This document shows positions 39,581-50,436 of a DNA stretch of 64,000 bases, piece after piece. Each line of letters begins with the position of its first letter. Position 1 is the stretch's first letter. The notes beneath the pieces are model-generated. The model did no database searches. It worked only from the letters and a program-made list of their open reading frames with translations, and was not told the DNA's origin. The stretch is taken from NCBI GenBank assembly GCA_015183035.1, contig JACZZP010000013.1, positions 124,001 to 188,000 of the forward strand, written 5' to 3'. The stretch is from Meloidogyne chitwoodi. Its lineage: Eukaryota; Nematoda; Chromadorea; Rhabditida; Meloidogynidae. Both the position numbers and the translations under genes were made by a program.

Positions 39581-39957
39581 ATGGAAGGTGTTGCAGTTGA
39601 AGAACCTTTGGATTTAATTCGTTTAAGTCTTAATGAACGTGTTTTTGTTAAATTAAGACAAGATAGAGAGTTGCGTGGTCGATTACATGCTTTTGATCAA
39701 CATTTGAATATGGCAGGTTTTTTTGGGAATTTTTAATATAGAAAAAACCTCAAAGTGGTCAATTTCATAATGCTAAAAAAAATTTTAAAATTATTTTTAA
39801 GATATTATCTGAAGTCGAAGAAACGGTGACAATTACAGAGACAGATGAAGAGTCTTTTGAAGAGATTTACAAGACTACAAAACGTCAAATTCCGATGCTT
39901 TTTGTGCGAGGAGATGGAGTTATTTTGGTGTCTCCACCAACAAAATTCATTCCATGA
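39581..39957 (+). CDS. U6 snRNA-associated Sm-like protein LSm3
   Basis: Exons: 39581-39712, 39802-39957; 95 residues. Sm1 motif '[24 protein letters not shown]' and Sm2 '[17 protein letters not shown]' are nearly identical to LSM3. The protein is part of the LSm1-7 (mRNA decay) and LSm2-8 (U6 snRNP) rings. The only junction giving the conserved '[11 protein letters not shown]' is ATG|GCAGGT…TTTTAAG|ATA, a GC-AG intron; a GT donor 4 nt downstream would put a stop three codons later. The start is 124 nt after the RABIF stop, operon-like spacing. Confidence 0.93.
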
Positions 39958-40744
39958 GGGAAGAATGAAGAAAAATTCAAGTTTTTCAAGTAATTTTTAA
40001 TTATTTTTAAGTTTTTTTTATTATAAAATTAGAAAAAAATTCTTAAAAAATATTTATATTTCTTTTAAAAAATCTATTGGTTAATTTCGTTCCCCTTAAA
40101 AAACTCTTATGATTCCGCCCACTTTGATTGCGAGGTTTAAAACTTGTTTTTAGTTTACACTTGGTTATTTTACATTTATTAACTAGCCCCGCCTTAAAAA
40201 GAGAAAGATACAAGTTTTAATAACTTAAGTTTGCGAAGAAAAAATTTTAAAACTTAAGTTCGCAGAGAAAGATTAAGTTTTAATTTAAGCTTATGAATAA
40301 AGTCAGGTTTTTACTAACTTAAGTTTACAAATAGAAAAACAAAATATGAAGAACAAACATGTTTTTAAGCACTCAGGTTTTTAGAAAAAAGAAACAAAGT
40401 TTTGAACAGAGTTTTAGAGATATTAAAAAAATGAACGCAAGTCAGAGAACAGAAAAAAGTTTATTTTTGCTACATTTGTTTTAAGCTCCTCCCTATTTTA
40501 TAAAAAGAAATGGAGGGAATGGTCAGTATTGACAGCTATCTACCAAGTTCTTTTTTCAAACAATGCTCTCCACTGTTGAATTTTAGATAATTTTTTAATT
40601 TAAACAAAAAAGGGGTAAAAGAAATCAAAATCAGTTAAAAAGTAAAAGAAATCAGTGATCCAAGCGAACAGTTTCTTTACAATACTTTTGTATTGTAATC
40701 GCATTGTTGATCAACCGTGATATAAAATAAGGGGAAAAAGGGTC
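39958..40744. other. Pax upstream region with degenerate direct repeats
   Basis: Between about 40210 and 40340 the string AACTTAAGTTYGCRRAGA recurs in loose form ('aacttaagtttgcgaaga', 'aacttaagttcgcagaga', 'aacttaagtttacaaata'). No coding exon is seen. It probably contains the Pax promoter. Confidence 0.5.
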
Positions 40745-42537
40745 ATGATGCGCAACGTTGAACTCAACAGTAGAATCAATAGCGGAACAACTACAAACAA
40801 TAATAACAACAACATTGCCTCATTCCAATCATCAGTTCAATATAATAACAACAATAATATTCAACAACAACAAAATGTTTTTAATTTATACAATAATGAA
40901 TGTTCATCTCAGCAACAAATATTTCCAACATTTCAGCGTCATAAAAACATAGAATATAAAAATGTTGGAAATAATGTTTTACAAAATACTCAACAACAAC
41001 AGCAACAATTTGTTGGGTCTAATTTTGAGCATTTTTATCAACAACAACAGTTTAATACACTTGATTCTTCTACTTTTGGCAATGGATATTTTTTTTATCC
41101 AATTCAGACACAAAATTCTGTGAGTGTTTTTTAAAGTATTCTAATACTAGTAGCCCACTCTCTAATAAAAGACCAAAAGTGATTTTTTTATTAATAAGTT
41201 ATTTTTAAGTTTGCACTTGCAAATAATGGTACAACAATGCTTAATACCCACCAATCAAATAACAGAAGCATTGAAGAAACTTTAAATAATCAAAATAATA
41301 ATAATCGTCTCTCCGTTGCTGCTAGTATTGCTACAAGTTATGCCAGTAAAATTTTATATTTTATTTTTTGTAATAATTAATTTTTTAAAGGCCATACGGG
41401 AATTAATCAACTGGGAGGTGTTTTTGTGAATGGAAGACCTTTACCTACTTACGTGAGAAATCAAATTGTTGAATTAAATAGAAGAGGTGTTAGGCCATGT
41501 GATATTTCAAGGCAACTTAAGGTTTCGCATGGATGCGTTTCTAAGATTCTTGGGCGATTCTACGAGACTGGTAATTTATTGTGACGAAATGTCACCCAAC
41601 TTTATACAGTAGTTGCTTAGAGAGAATTATTTAATATTTTAAGGTTCAATAAAACCTGGTGTAATAGGAGGTTCTAAACCTAAGGTAGCTACTCCACAAG
41701 TTGTACATGCCATCGCTAGATACAAACTGCACAATCCAACAATGTTTGCTTGGGAAATAAGAGTAAAAAAAATTTTTTTTAAATTAAATTTTTTTAATTA
41801 AGGAAAAATTAATTGAAGAGGGTATAAGTGATGCAGAATCTGCCCCTTCAGTTTCTTCAATAAACAGAATTGTTCGTAATAAATCTCAATGTTTAAAACA
41901 TTGTTTTAATAAGCAAATAACAAATAAAAATAATATAAAAAGAGAAACAAATAATCAACAACAACAACAAAGGATTAGAGAAACAAAAACAGATAGAGAA
42001 TTTGGTAGTGATGAAGAACAACAAAAACATGTAAATAATTCTACAACAAATAATTGCGTTTTATCAACAAAAATGATGACTGCTAATAATTTAAATACTC
42101 AGGTTTGTTGTTTATTCAACAAATTTTTAACATTTTTAATTAATTATTTTTTTAATTTCAGCAATGGCAACAACAAAACTTTATGCAAACATTTCTCAAC
42201 AAAAATACAAACTCCATTAACTTTGTACAGAATAATGAAAGAAATTTTGGACAGTATCAACAAAGACAACAACTGGGGCATAACCAACAACGTCAGGCAA
42301 TGAAGCCTATGACTAGTAAAGGTATTTTAAATTAAATAAAAACACTCTCTAATAGAAAGGCACTCTCTAATAAAAAGGCACCCAAAGGCTATATTTTCCC
42401 CTAGTAATTTAATTTTCTTCGTTTTCTCAGAAATAAATCCAAATTGCATCATTACCGGTAATCAACAACAACATTCTTCTACAAATAATTCAATTATTTC
42501 AACCACTCCATATAATTTAAATTTTACTTTGTGTTGA
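40745..42537 (+). CDS. Pax2/5/8-type paired-box transcription factor without homeodomain
   Basis: Exons: 40745-41119, 41210-41345, 41391-41570, 41644-41762, 41803-42102, 42162-42321, 42431-42537; 458 residues. The paired domain spans about residues 171-298: '[16 protein letters not shown]', '[20 protein letters not shown]', '[18 protein letters not shown]', '[13 protein letters not shown]', '[12 protein letters not shown]'. This is the Pax2/5/8 pattern, like C. elegans EGL-38/PAX-2. No homeodomain or clear octapeptide follows. The flanks are long Asn/Gln-rich, low-complexity tracts. Such factors act in egg-laying and excretory/hindgut development in nematodes (family knowledge). Start: two tandem ATGs at 40745 and 40748, and the longer is taken. 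It converges with dis-3, with 291 nt between stops. Confidence 0.93.
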
Positions 42538-42828
42538 AAAAAACTTTTTTCTCCTTTCCCAAGGGAATTTACTACTTTAAAAAAAAAGATTTTTCCCCAC
42601 AAATTAAGTTGAAAGCTTTTTAAGTCTGTTCCTTTTTATTTTCCTAAGAAAATTCAATTAATTAACAAAATAGAATTTTTATTTATATATATTTTTGTAA
42701 AAAATGTTTTTTTAACAAGATTTTAAATAAAAAAAATTAAAAAATAAAATTTATTTTTGTATTAAAAAATATTGAATTTGTGTGTATTGATAAAACAAAA
42801 AAAAATAACCTCTAAAATAAAACAAAAA

Positions 42829-45800
42829 TTATCCAATAATTTCAGGTTCACAATTTGTAATAATACTAAATCCTTCAATAAAAGGTTCAACTAATCTAAC
42901 ATTTATTCTTCTTCTTGAATCTTTTGTTTGTATAATATTTAAACAAACTTTGATTTGTTGAAATAAACCAATTCCTTTCTGGGAACAAAATTCTGTCATT
43001 TTTTCTATTGTTTTTATTTCTCCTCCTCTTTTATTTTTTTCATTATTTTCGTTTAAGTAAATTACTGATTCCAAACCAAATTTTGGTATCATTACCTAAA
43101 AATTTAGAATTTTTATTATTGTGGGTATTAGAGTCTGAGAGTGACGATAATTTTTAAAATTACCTTAACGCCCAGGGCTTATATTTTAAAAATCTCCTTG
43201 AGGGCGTCTAATGGGGGTGGGAGTAATGTTTAAAATAAAAAACCTGAATGCCATTTGAACGAACTCCAATAACTATAGCAACAATGCAAGACTCAGGATT
43301 TTCTTTAATCATCATAAATGTATTTAAAAGAACGGAAGCACGGCTAGCGTATTGAGCACGTCTATGTCGTCTATTCATGTTCTTGAAAAGGGTCAATTGA
43401 ATATATTTATTCAAAAAATAACCTCAGTCTGACGAATCAACTTTTTTCTGTCCAACATATTTGGATGTATTTGATCAACCCCAATAAGTGCAGCAAGTAA
43501 TCGATGAACCATAATATCAGCATAACGACGAATTGGAGAAGTAAAATGAGTGTAAACCTGAACAGCAAGGCCATAATGTAAATATTGATCTCTAGGGACA
43601 GTCCCAGCAGCAAAATAAACAGCTTGGGTCATACAACTAAAGAAATAAAAATAAATTTTAATTAAAAAAAATAAACCGTGTTGCCAACATTCGCAACATT
43701 CTTGCAACCATAACATTCCGAGGTGTTTCCCCCTTTTTTGAAAATTTTTCAATTTCATCCAAACTTTTACCCAACTCTTTTCCAGTGTCAACATTTAAGT
43801 TGAAACCACAAGATTCGGCCATCTAAAAATTAAAATAAATTAAAAAATATATTTTTAAAAATTTCAAAACATAAAAAACTCAAATAACACAATTGTATAC
43901 TGTCTTTTTCCAAAACAATCCATTTCCCCCCTTTTCCATAATCTTATTATTTTAGTTTAATACTGTAAAACTTTTCTTTTTTTCTCTTTAAACTTTTTCT
44001 CTTAGAAAAGGAATTAATGCGCGATGGTGCTGAACGATGAAAAACAAGTATTAAATAGATGATTTAAATACAATTAAAGATTATTGCAATTTAATAAAAG
44101 AGGGGAAATTGGTTTAGAAAAGAGAGGATTTTTTATTTTGAAAAGAAAAAAGATTTTTTGAAATTTTTTTTTAATTTCAAATAATTTTTTACCCTAAAAA
44201 ACCTTCCCTTTCTATTTTTATTATTAACAAAATTCCATAATTTCAAATTATAAATAAACAAAAAAATCCGCGCATTTTAATACACCGCTATTAATATTTT
44301 TATTTGAGGGGAAAAAAGAGGAAAAAGGTTGAAGGGGAGTCAAAAATTAGGGTAAACATACTAGGTGCACCCTCTAAAAATAGGCATAAATATATTTCCG
44401 GTAAAAAAAAAGAGAGATGAAAAGTTGTAAAGAGAGAGGAAAGGATAAATAAAAATAATCTAAGCAATTATAATCCCCTAATTTTTATTTGAATTTTTAG
44501 AGATAAATAGGCAAAAATAGCGATACAAAAACACAATGACCGAGTGACATAGATTTATTTTAATAATGTCCGGTAAAAATAAGAGATAATTTGAGGGAAA
44601 TAAAATTAAAAAGATTTTTTTAAAGTTAAAATTGAATAAGGGGGTAGTGTGAAGGGAACAAGGGGTAGTGTGGAAGGAACAGATGAAATTAAAAAATTAA
44701 ATTATTTTAATGTCCTTGAGTAATCAAACAAAAAAGTCGGTTTGTTTGCACAGTATTTATTCTTAAAGTTTGTTTCCGCCGTAAATAAATGCGCTAATAT
44801 GCAAAAGAAATTAATAAAAATATTAAAAACATGGCGGCAAAATATGCGCAGAAAAATTAGATTTTTTTTAAATTTTGGTGACCTTGTATTTTTTGAAAGG
44901 GCAAAAATAAGCGGAAGGAGGTAAAAGAAAAGAGAAGCATTTAATATCCTTCTTCTTTTTTATTTAACTCATTAGCAACACGAGTCCTTTATGACAAAAA
45001 AGACGATAAATACAAAAATAAAACAAAAAAGAAGAAAGATACGGCCATGGGAAAATTTTGGTAAAAAATATAATAAATACAATTAAAAACAAACATTAGC
45101 CTTGTAAGGGAACAACGAAGGTAGTGTGAATGGAATAAGAGAGTAGTGTAAAGGGAACAGGTCCAAAAAAATTAGTTTTAAAATTAAAAAAAAAATTACC
45201 GAAATGAGCGGCTTAAAAGAAACTCTGCCAGGAATAGGATGCCGACGCAAAATGGCACAATCCTTTAAAAATATAAAAAATTAATTAAAGAAGTTTAATT
45301 TGATGGAATTAAATTTGTCAGTCTCCTATGCAAAAAGTCAAGGAATAGTTTTCTTTCATATTGCAAAGAAAATTAAAGCAACTAATGGGCCCAGTGGCGC
45401 AATGGATAGCGCGTTGGACTTCGGATCCAAAGGTTGCAGGTTCGAGTCCTGTCTGGGTCGACTATTTTTAAAATTAGGAAACTGACGGAATAATTATTTT
45501 TAACTCATTTAAACACAAAAATTAAATAACAAAAATTCCAATTTTTTTTGTTTTAATAACTAAAAACTATTTACTGGGTATTCATGAAGAATTTTCTCAG
45601 CAACAGATATATTAGCTAACAACATAAATTCCTCAATCATTGACCTAGTAAAAATAAAGAAATAAATTAAATAAAAATAAACATTGTATCCAAATGTAGT
45701 TTCTCCTGAACTTTTATGGGAGCACCAGTTTCAGGATCAATATCAAAACGAATTTCTGAAGAAGCTAATTCTAGTGCACCAAAAGTACGACGACGCGACT

Positions 45801-48353
45801 TTAACGTTTGTAAATTTTAGAATTAAAAAATAAAGCAAACCTTTAGTTTCTTTGACAGGTTTAACAAATTTCTCAAGCTTTTAGTTACTACATCCTACAA
45901 AAAAATAAAAAATAAATAAATTAAAAATAAACCGTGTGTTTCTCATCATCAATCAATTCTTGTGCTCTTTGATAAGTAAGCGCAGCACGTGAATGAATCA
46001 AAGATTTGCAAAATCTGACATTTTGAATTTGTGCTTCTTCATTTAATTCCCAAATAACACTAAATGCATAACGCAGTTCATTACCACGTAAGGAACAACT
46101 TAAAAAAATAAAATTAAAGACAAAGCATTAATTAAACAACTTCTCTTACAGATTACTTGAAAGCAAATCAGGCAACATATCAATACGTCTTCCACAAAGA
46201 TAAACTGTTGTTGATCGTTCAGCTGCCGTTTGGTCAAGTACAGTTCCAGGACGGACAAAATGAGTTACTAAAAACACCAAATTAATATATAATTTTTAAA
46301 ATGAAAAATAAAATACCATCAGCAATGTGTACTCCAACTTCAAAGCGATTAGGCCCCAATTCGCGACAATGAACTGCATCGTCAATATCGGTACAGCCTT
46401 AAATTTTAAACTTCTTTTAAATCTTTAATTTCAAAAAAACCTTCCGGATCAACAGAACAAATATCCAAAAAAGTCAAATCTTCACGTTCTGAAGGATTTA
46501 ATGGATAAGGCGACCACGGCGCTTCTGGAAGACAGGCAATAACAGCAGGGGAAAATTCGTCATAAGGAACTTCATGCTCCAACAATATAACTTCATCTTC
46601 TGTTTTTCGTTCGCCTTCATTACCGATCACGCGAATATAATGACCCCTTGGATAATGAGAATCTGAAAGATTTTTTCGAAAAATAAGTGTCTAATTTTTA
46701 TATTTTTAAAATCCAAACCTTGTGGCCATGAATCAATTTGTACAAGAATTTTTTTCCCAATCAATTGTCCATAATAAGAAGTCTCAATTTTAATACGTGG
46801 AATTAAACGTTCAGATGGAGCAAATAAAAATTGACGCGTTCCAGGCACATTTGGTGGTAAAATAATTCCACAATAATGACGCCAATTTCTTCGCAAAATT
46901 CCAACAATACGAGCGGAGGGTAGTACCTTATTAATTTTAAAATTAATTTAAAAAATTTATTAAGAAACCTCTTTTCTACTTTTCTTCGCTGGTGCCTCAC
47001 TCTCTTCCAATTCTTCCATTTTCCCTTCTCCCTCTCCTTCATCATCTTCATTCGGCAAATCTTCACCACCATTTTGATATTCCTCAGCATCCCTTAAACG
47101 AATAGTTTTCTCTGGAGCAGTCCATTCATTTTCAGGTAAAAGCTGTGCTACAACAACATCTCCATGAACTGATCTATTCATATTTAAAGCACCCTAAAAA
47201 TATTATTTATTTAAATTTAAAAAAATATAATTAAAACCTGAACAAACCATTGATCCTCCATATCAAATTCAACAAAAGCTTCCAAATAATTTTCTTGAGA
47301 TATCTAAATTTATTAAAGTTAAAAAATAAATTTTTTAAATTACATTAAATTTTCCTTTTTTAAGAGTCCCTTTAGATAAACCATCCAAAAGCTTGTCTTG
47401 AGTCCAATATTCAGGAAAAAGTGCACGACCTCTGCGTTCTTTTTTGCTCAAATCGGACAAACGTTGAATAAGTGATTCACATCCTTGTATTCCTTAAAAT
47501 AATTGTTTAAGTCAAAAAAAATTTAACGAAATGTCGAAAATAGGCTTATTTTAAAGATGGGCTTATCTTATAGAGAATTTAAATAAATTTTATTTTTAAC
47601 CTTTAACATAATCAAGAATTGTATTTGCGTAAGGATAATCTCTGGAAACACGAGAAACAGCCTCTTCTGAAGAGCAAATAATTAAGGGACGGACTGAAAA
47701 CTCCTGCCAATGATCACAAAGAAATTTAGAGGAAGAAATTAAGCATTGTTCCTGACTTTAAAAAAATATTATTTAATTATTAAAAATAAAAACAAACTAA
47801 AGTTCAGGCACACGACTGAAACTCGGATCCACAAAAGTTTGTCCAACAAATTCATTAAGGAAAACAAACATTCGATCATTATTTTCAGTAAAAAGGGTGT
47901 GTAACCGTTTGAAAACTGCCGAACTAATTTTCTTGATGTAAACCCAAACACTTTGTAAAATAATTAAATTCCTATAATTTTTTAAATATTATAACTTATA
48001 AAAATTAAAATAAACCTAAAAACACGAGTATCATCCAAAACATCAATAAATTTTAAAATTGAAGGCCCATCAAGCAATAAAAAATGGGGATAATTAACTG
48101 ATTTGCTAATACTTCCATTTTCAAAAAATTGGAGAGGTTTGAGTGCTTCACTATTATACCGACATTTTAAACAGCGTGAAAACCCACAAGGAATATCATT
48201 TCGCAAATAAAGTTCGTGAACACGCTAAAAATAATTTTAAATGAAAAAAAAATAAAGAAAAATAACTTTGTTAATTTTTCCGCTTCTTGTTTTGTAATAG
48301 ACTGTGGAAATTGTTCTTTTTTCAATCCCACTTTGTTTAACATTCAATTCCAT
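42829..48353 (-). CDS. dis-3: exosome 3'-5' exoribonuclease DIS3 / RRP44
   Basis: Twenty exons from 48267-48353 (start) to 42829-43095 (stop); 975 residues, close to human DIS3 (958). Order: CR3 motif 'CGFSRCLKC', PIN domain (about 70-210), two cold-shock domains ('[15 protein letters not shown]', '[13 protein letters not shown]'), RNB domain with the metal-binding '[15 protein letters not shown]' (junction at 46441/46397) followed by 'VGVHIAD', '[15 protein letters not shown]', '[13 protein letters not shown]', and a C-terminal S1 domain. All RNB aspartates are kept. In the PIN domain only the first acidic residue ('LLLDGPS') is evident; positions equivalent to human E97 and D177 read Tyr and Ser, so endonuclease activity may be lost. 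DIS3 is the catalytic subunit of the RNA exosome. One 1.4-kb intron (43823-45199) is unusually long, and another holds a tRNA-Arg. Confidence 0.97.
44641..44682 (+). repeat. tandem pair of the GTAGTGTGAAGGGAACA motif
   Basis: Two direct copies, 'gtagtgtgaagggaaca' and 'gtagtgtggaaggaaca', 20 nt apart inside the dis-3 intron. Related copies lie at 45106-45160, 60647-60703 and 61281-61375. Confidence 0.8.
45106..45162 (+). repeat. degenerate copies of the GTAGTGTGAAGGGAACA motif
   Basis: 'aagggaaca', 'gtagtgtgaatggaata' and 'gtagtgtaaagggaaca' follow each other in the same orientation, in the same dis-3 intron as the pair at 44641. Confidence 0.7.
45388..45460 (+). tRNA. tRNA-Arg (anticodon TCG)
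   Basis: Complete 73-nt cloverleaf. The acceptor stem GGCCCAG pairs with CTGGGTC (one G-U), discriminator G. Box A TGGCGCAATGGATAGCG; anticodon arm TTGGA-CTTCGGA-TCCAA with TCG at 45420-45422; T-arm GCAGG-TTCGAGT-CCTGT. It lies antisense inside a dis-3 intron (45263-45574). It is the only tRNA in the window that folds properly. Confidence 0.95.
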
Positions 48354-48561
48354 CTAAATTTAAATAAAAGACTTTTAAAAAAATAAATTTTAAATCATAA
48401 AATTAGAGAAAATCTTGAAACTGCGTGAAGAATTTCGCAGAACTATTAGCGGCAAATAAATTCGCAGAACTATTCGCGGCAAAAAATTTCACCGACAAGT
48501 ACCAAAATTTGTTGTAATATAGATTTTCTTTTAGTTATATATTTATATTATTATTTTAATA
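48354..48561. promoter_or_regulatory. bidirectional promoter dis-3 / Spindly-like
   Basis: 208 bp between divergent starts. It contains two direct copies of a 23-bp GC-richer unit at 48434-48456 and 48461-48483 ('ttcgcagaactatt' then a/c, 'gcggcaaa'), 27 bp apart with one mismatch. These are good candidate factor-binding sites, though no known motif is claimed. Confidence 0.6.
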
Positions 48562-50164
48562 ATGTCATTAAATAAAGACATTGAGTTTGATGATTCAAAT
48601 CCTACAAATCCTAATGACCTTAAAGAGGCAAGTGATTTTATACAATTCTTTGTAAATTTATTGTTTTTTAATTTAAGGAAGTTAGACGACTTAAAAATTT
48701 GCTAAAAAGTGAGACGGCAAAGAATAATAAACTTGTTGCAGATTTGTATCAATATCAATCACTGTTTGTTTAATTAAAATTAAAACAAATTACTTTTATT
48801 TTTAGTTATGAACGTGAAAGACGTAAATTTGACAAATACAATCGGGAATTAGAGACGGATATGGAGAAACGTGACCGTGAGTTGGAAAAACGTGAGCAGG
48901 AGATATTTGACTTGGAAGAACATCGTCAGCGACTTTTGACCAGAGTTGACGTGTTAGAGGTTTCTTTGTTATAATTTAATTATTTTAACAAATTTGTAAA
49001 ACTCTTAAGGGGGATATCATCAATTTAAATCAGCAAAATAATTCTATGGCAGAAAAGCTTTGTACTGCTCAAAAACAATTACTTGAGGAGCGCAACAAGT
49101 CTTTTCCAAATACAGCAGCAAATGAGACTGCACTTTTTGATGCTGAAGCCAAAGTTGAGGAACTTAAAGTTACAATTGTATTTTTTGTTTTTTATTTAAA
49201 TAAAAATTAAATTTTAGTCAAATATGAAAGAAGACGTCGGTCGCCTTTACAACATAAATTTTGAATTGGACGATCATTTAAAACATTTGGAAGCTGAATT
49301 GGCCCAGGCCACTACTGATCAGGAGTCTTTACGTTCTTTAATTAAAAGCCAACAAAGCGATGTTGAAAATTATCGTGAACAAGTTCATGAATTACAAGTG
49401 CAAATACATCAATTAAATTCTCAAATTGCTGGTGATATGCCTGTTGCAGCTAAAGGAAATTCGCTTTTTGCTGAGGTTTTTGGGGATTTTTTTTTTAATT
49501 TTATTTTGTTAATTTTAAAAAGGTTATTGATGGCAAAGATCGCGTTGAAAGAGAGTTAGTTTTACTTCATAAACAAAATCGCCGATTGAAAAAAGACTAT
49601 AATAGAGTCTCTAAAATTGCTTATAACAACACAATGAGCACTTCAATTATGCGTGATCGCCATAATTTACAAGGACCGACACTTGGTTATTTTTTAAAAA
49701 TTAATTTTTGTTTAATTTTTCTCCAATATTTAGCTGTCTTTAAAATGACCAGTAATGAATTACAAATGCGGCTTGAAGAAAAATTGCGTTTGCTAGACAA
49801 ATTGCATCTTTTGGAAGAAGCTGAGCGTAAAGGTCTGATGAAACATGCAAAGGAAAATCCAACAGAATATAATATTTTCCAAGAAAATTTGAACAATATG
49901 GTCTTGTAAGTTTTAAAAAAAAAATTAAATTTAAATTAAATTTTGATCTTAAGACGTGAAAAGCATCGATTGGAACGTCGTGTGGTAAACATGGAATTGC
50001 GGGAAAGAGAGTTGCTTGATTCTATTAGTTTTGAAAAATCTCGTGCTTCATCTGTTCCACAATTGGAATATAAATTGCAGCAATGTGAACAATTATTAGC
50101 TAATTATGAGAAGGCACAGCTTCGTTTTGATGATGAAGAAGATGATGGAATTGATGTATTTTAA
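48562..50164 (+). CDS. Spindly-like coiled-coil dynein adaptor
   Basis: Exons: 48562-48627, 48678-48763, 48806-48959, 49010-49168, 49218-49475, 49523-49685, 49734-49905, 49954-50164; 422 residues, almost all heptad coiled coil. The segment 'AAKGNSLFAEVIDGKDRVE' (about residues 233-251) matches the Spindly motif (GNSLF-x-EV) that contacts the dynactin pointed end. Spindly recruits dynein-dynactin to kinetochores through RZZ. The first intron uses a textbook GC donor (AAAGAG|GCAAGT). The acidic tail 'DDEEDDGIDVF' ends the protein, and no C-terminal CaaX box is visible. BICD/HAP1-type adaptors share parts of the motif, so the family call is moderately sure. It is 272 nt upstream of the ACAD9-like gene on the same strand. 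Confidence 0.65.
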
Positions 50165-50436
50165 AGTTGAAAGTGAAGAAAACAGTATGGAACATTGACT
50201 TTTAAAAAGGTTTTTAAATTAATTTTTGGTGCCAGTTATTTATTAAAAATTGTTCTCCTATTCTTGACCTCTACTTTTTTACTTAATTTATTGATATTCG
50301 CAATTGTTTGTTTTTTTATTTGATCGGTTAGAAATAAAACCGATTTTATATTTTTAATTAATTTTAACAGAGTTTTTTTTTCTTTAAATTATTTTTAATT
50401 TTATGTTTTCAAAATCTTTTTATTATTTTTTGAATT

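Larger units (their letters stand above)
43823..45199. other. long intron of dis-3
   Basis: At 1,377 nt this is far longer than the other dis-3 introns (about 40-310 nt). It includes copies of the GTAGTGTGAAGGGAACA motif at 44644-44681 and 45106-45160 and much A/T homopolymer. No second gene is recognised in it. Confidence 0.7.

Noticed and set aside
44742..44924. Small open frame in the long dis-3 intron
   Set aside because: Basic, low-complexity translation without homology; expected by chance in AT-rich DNA.
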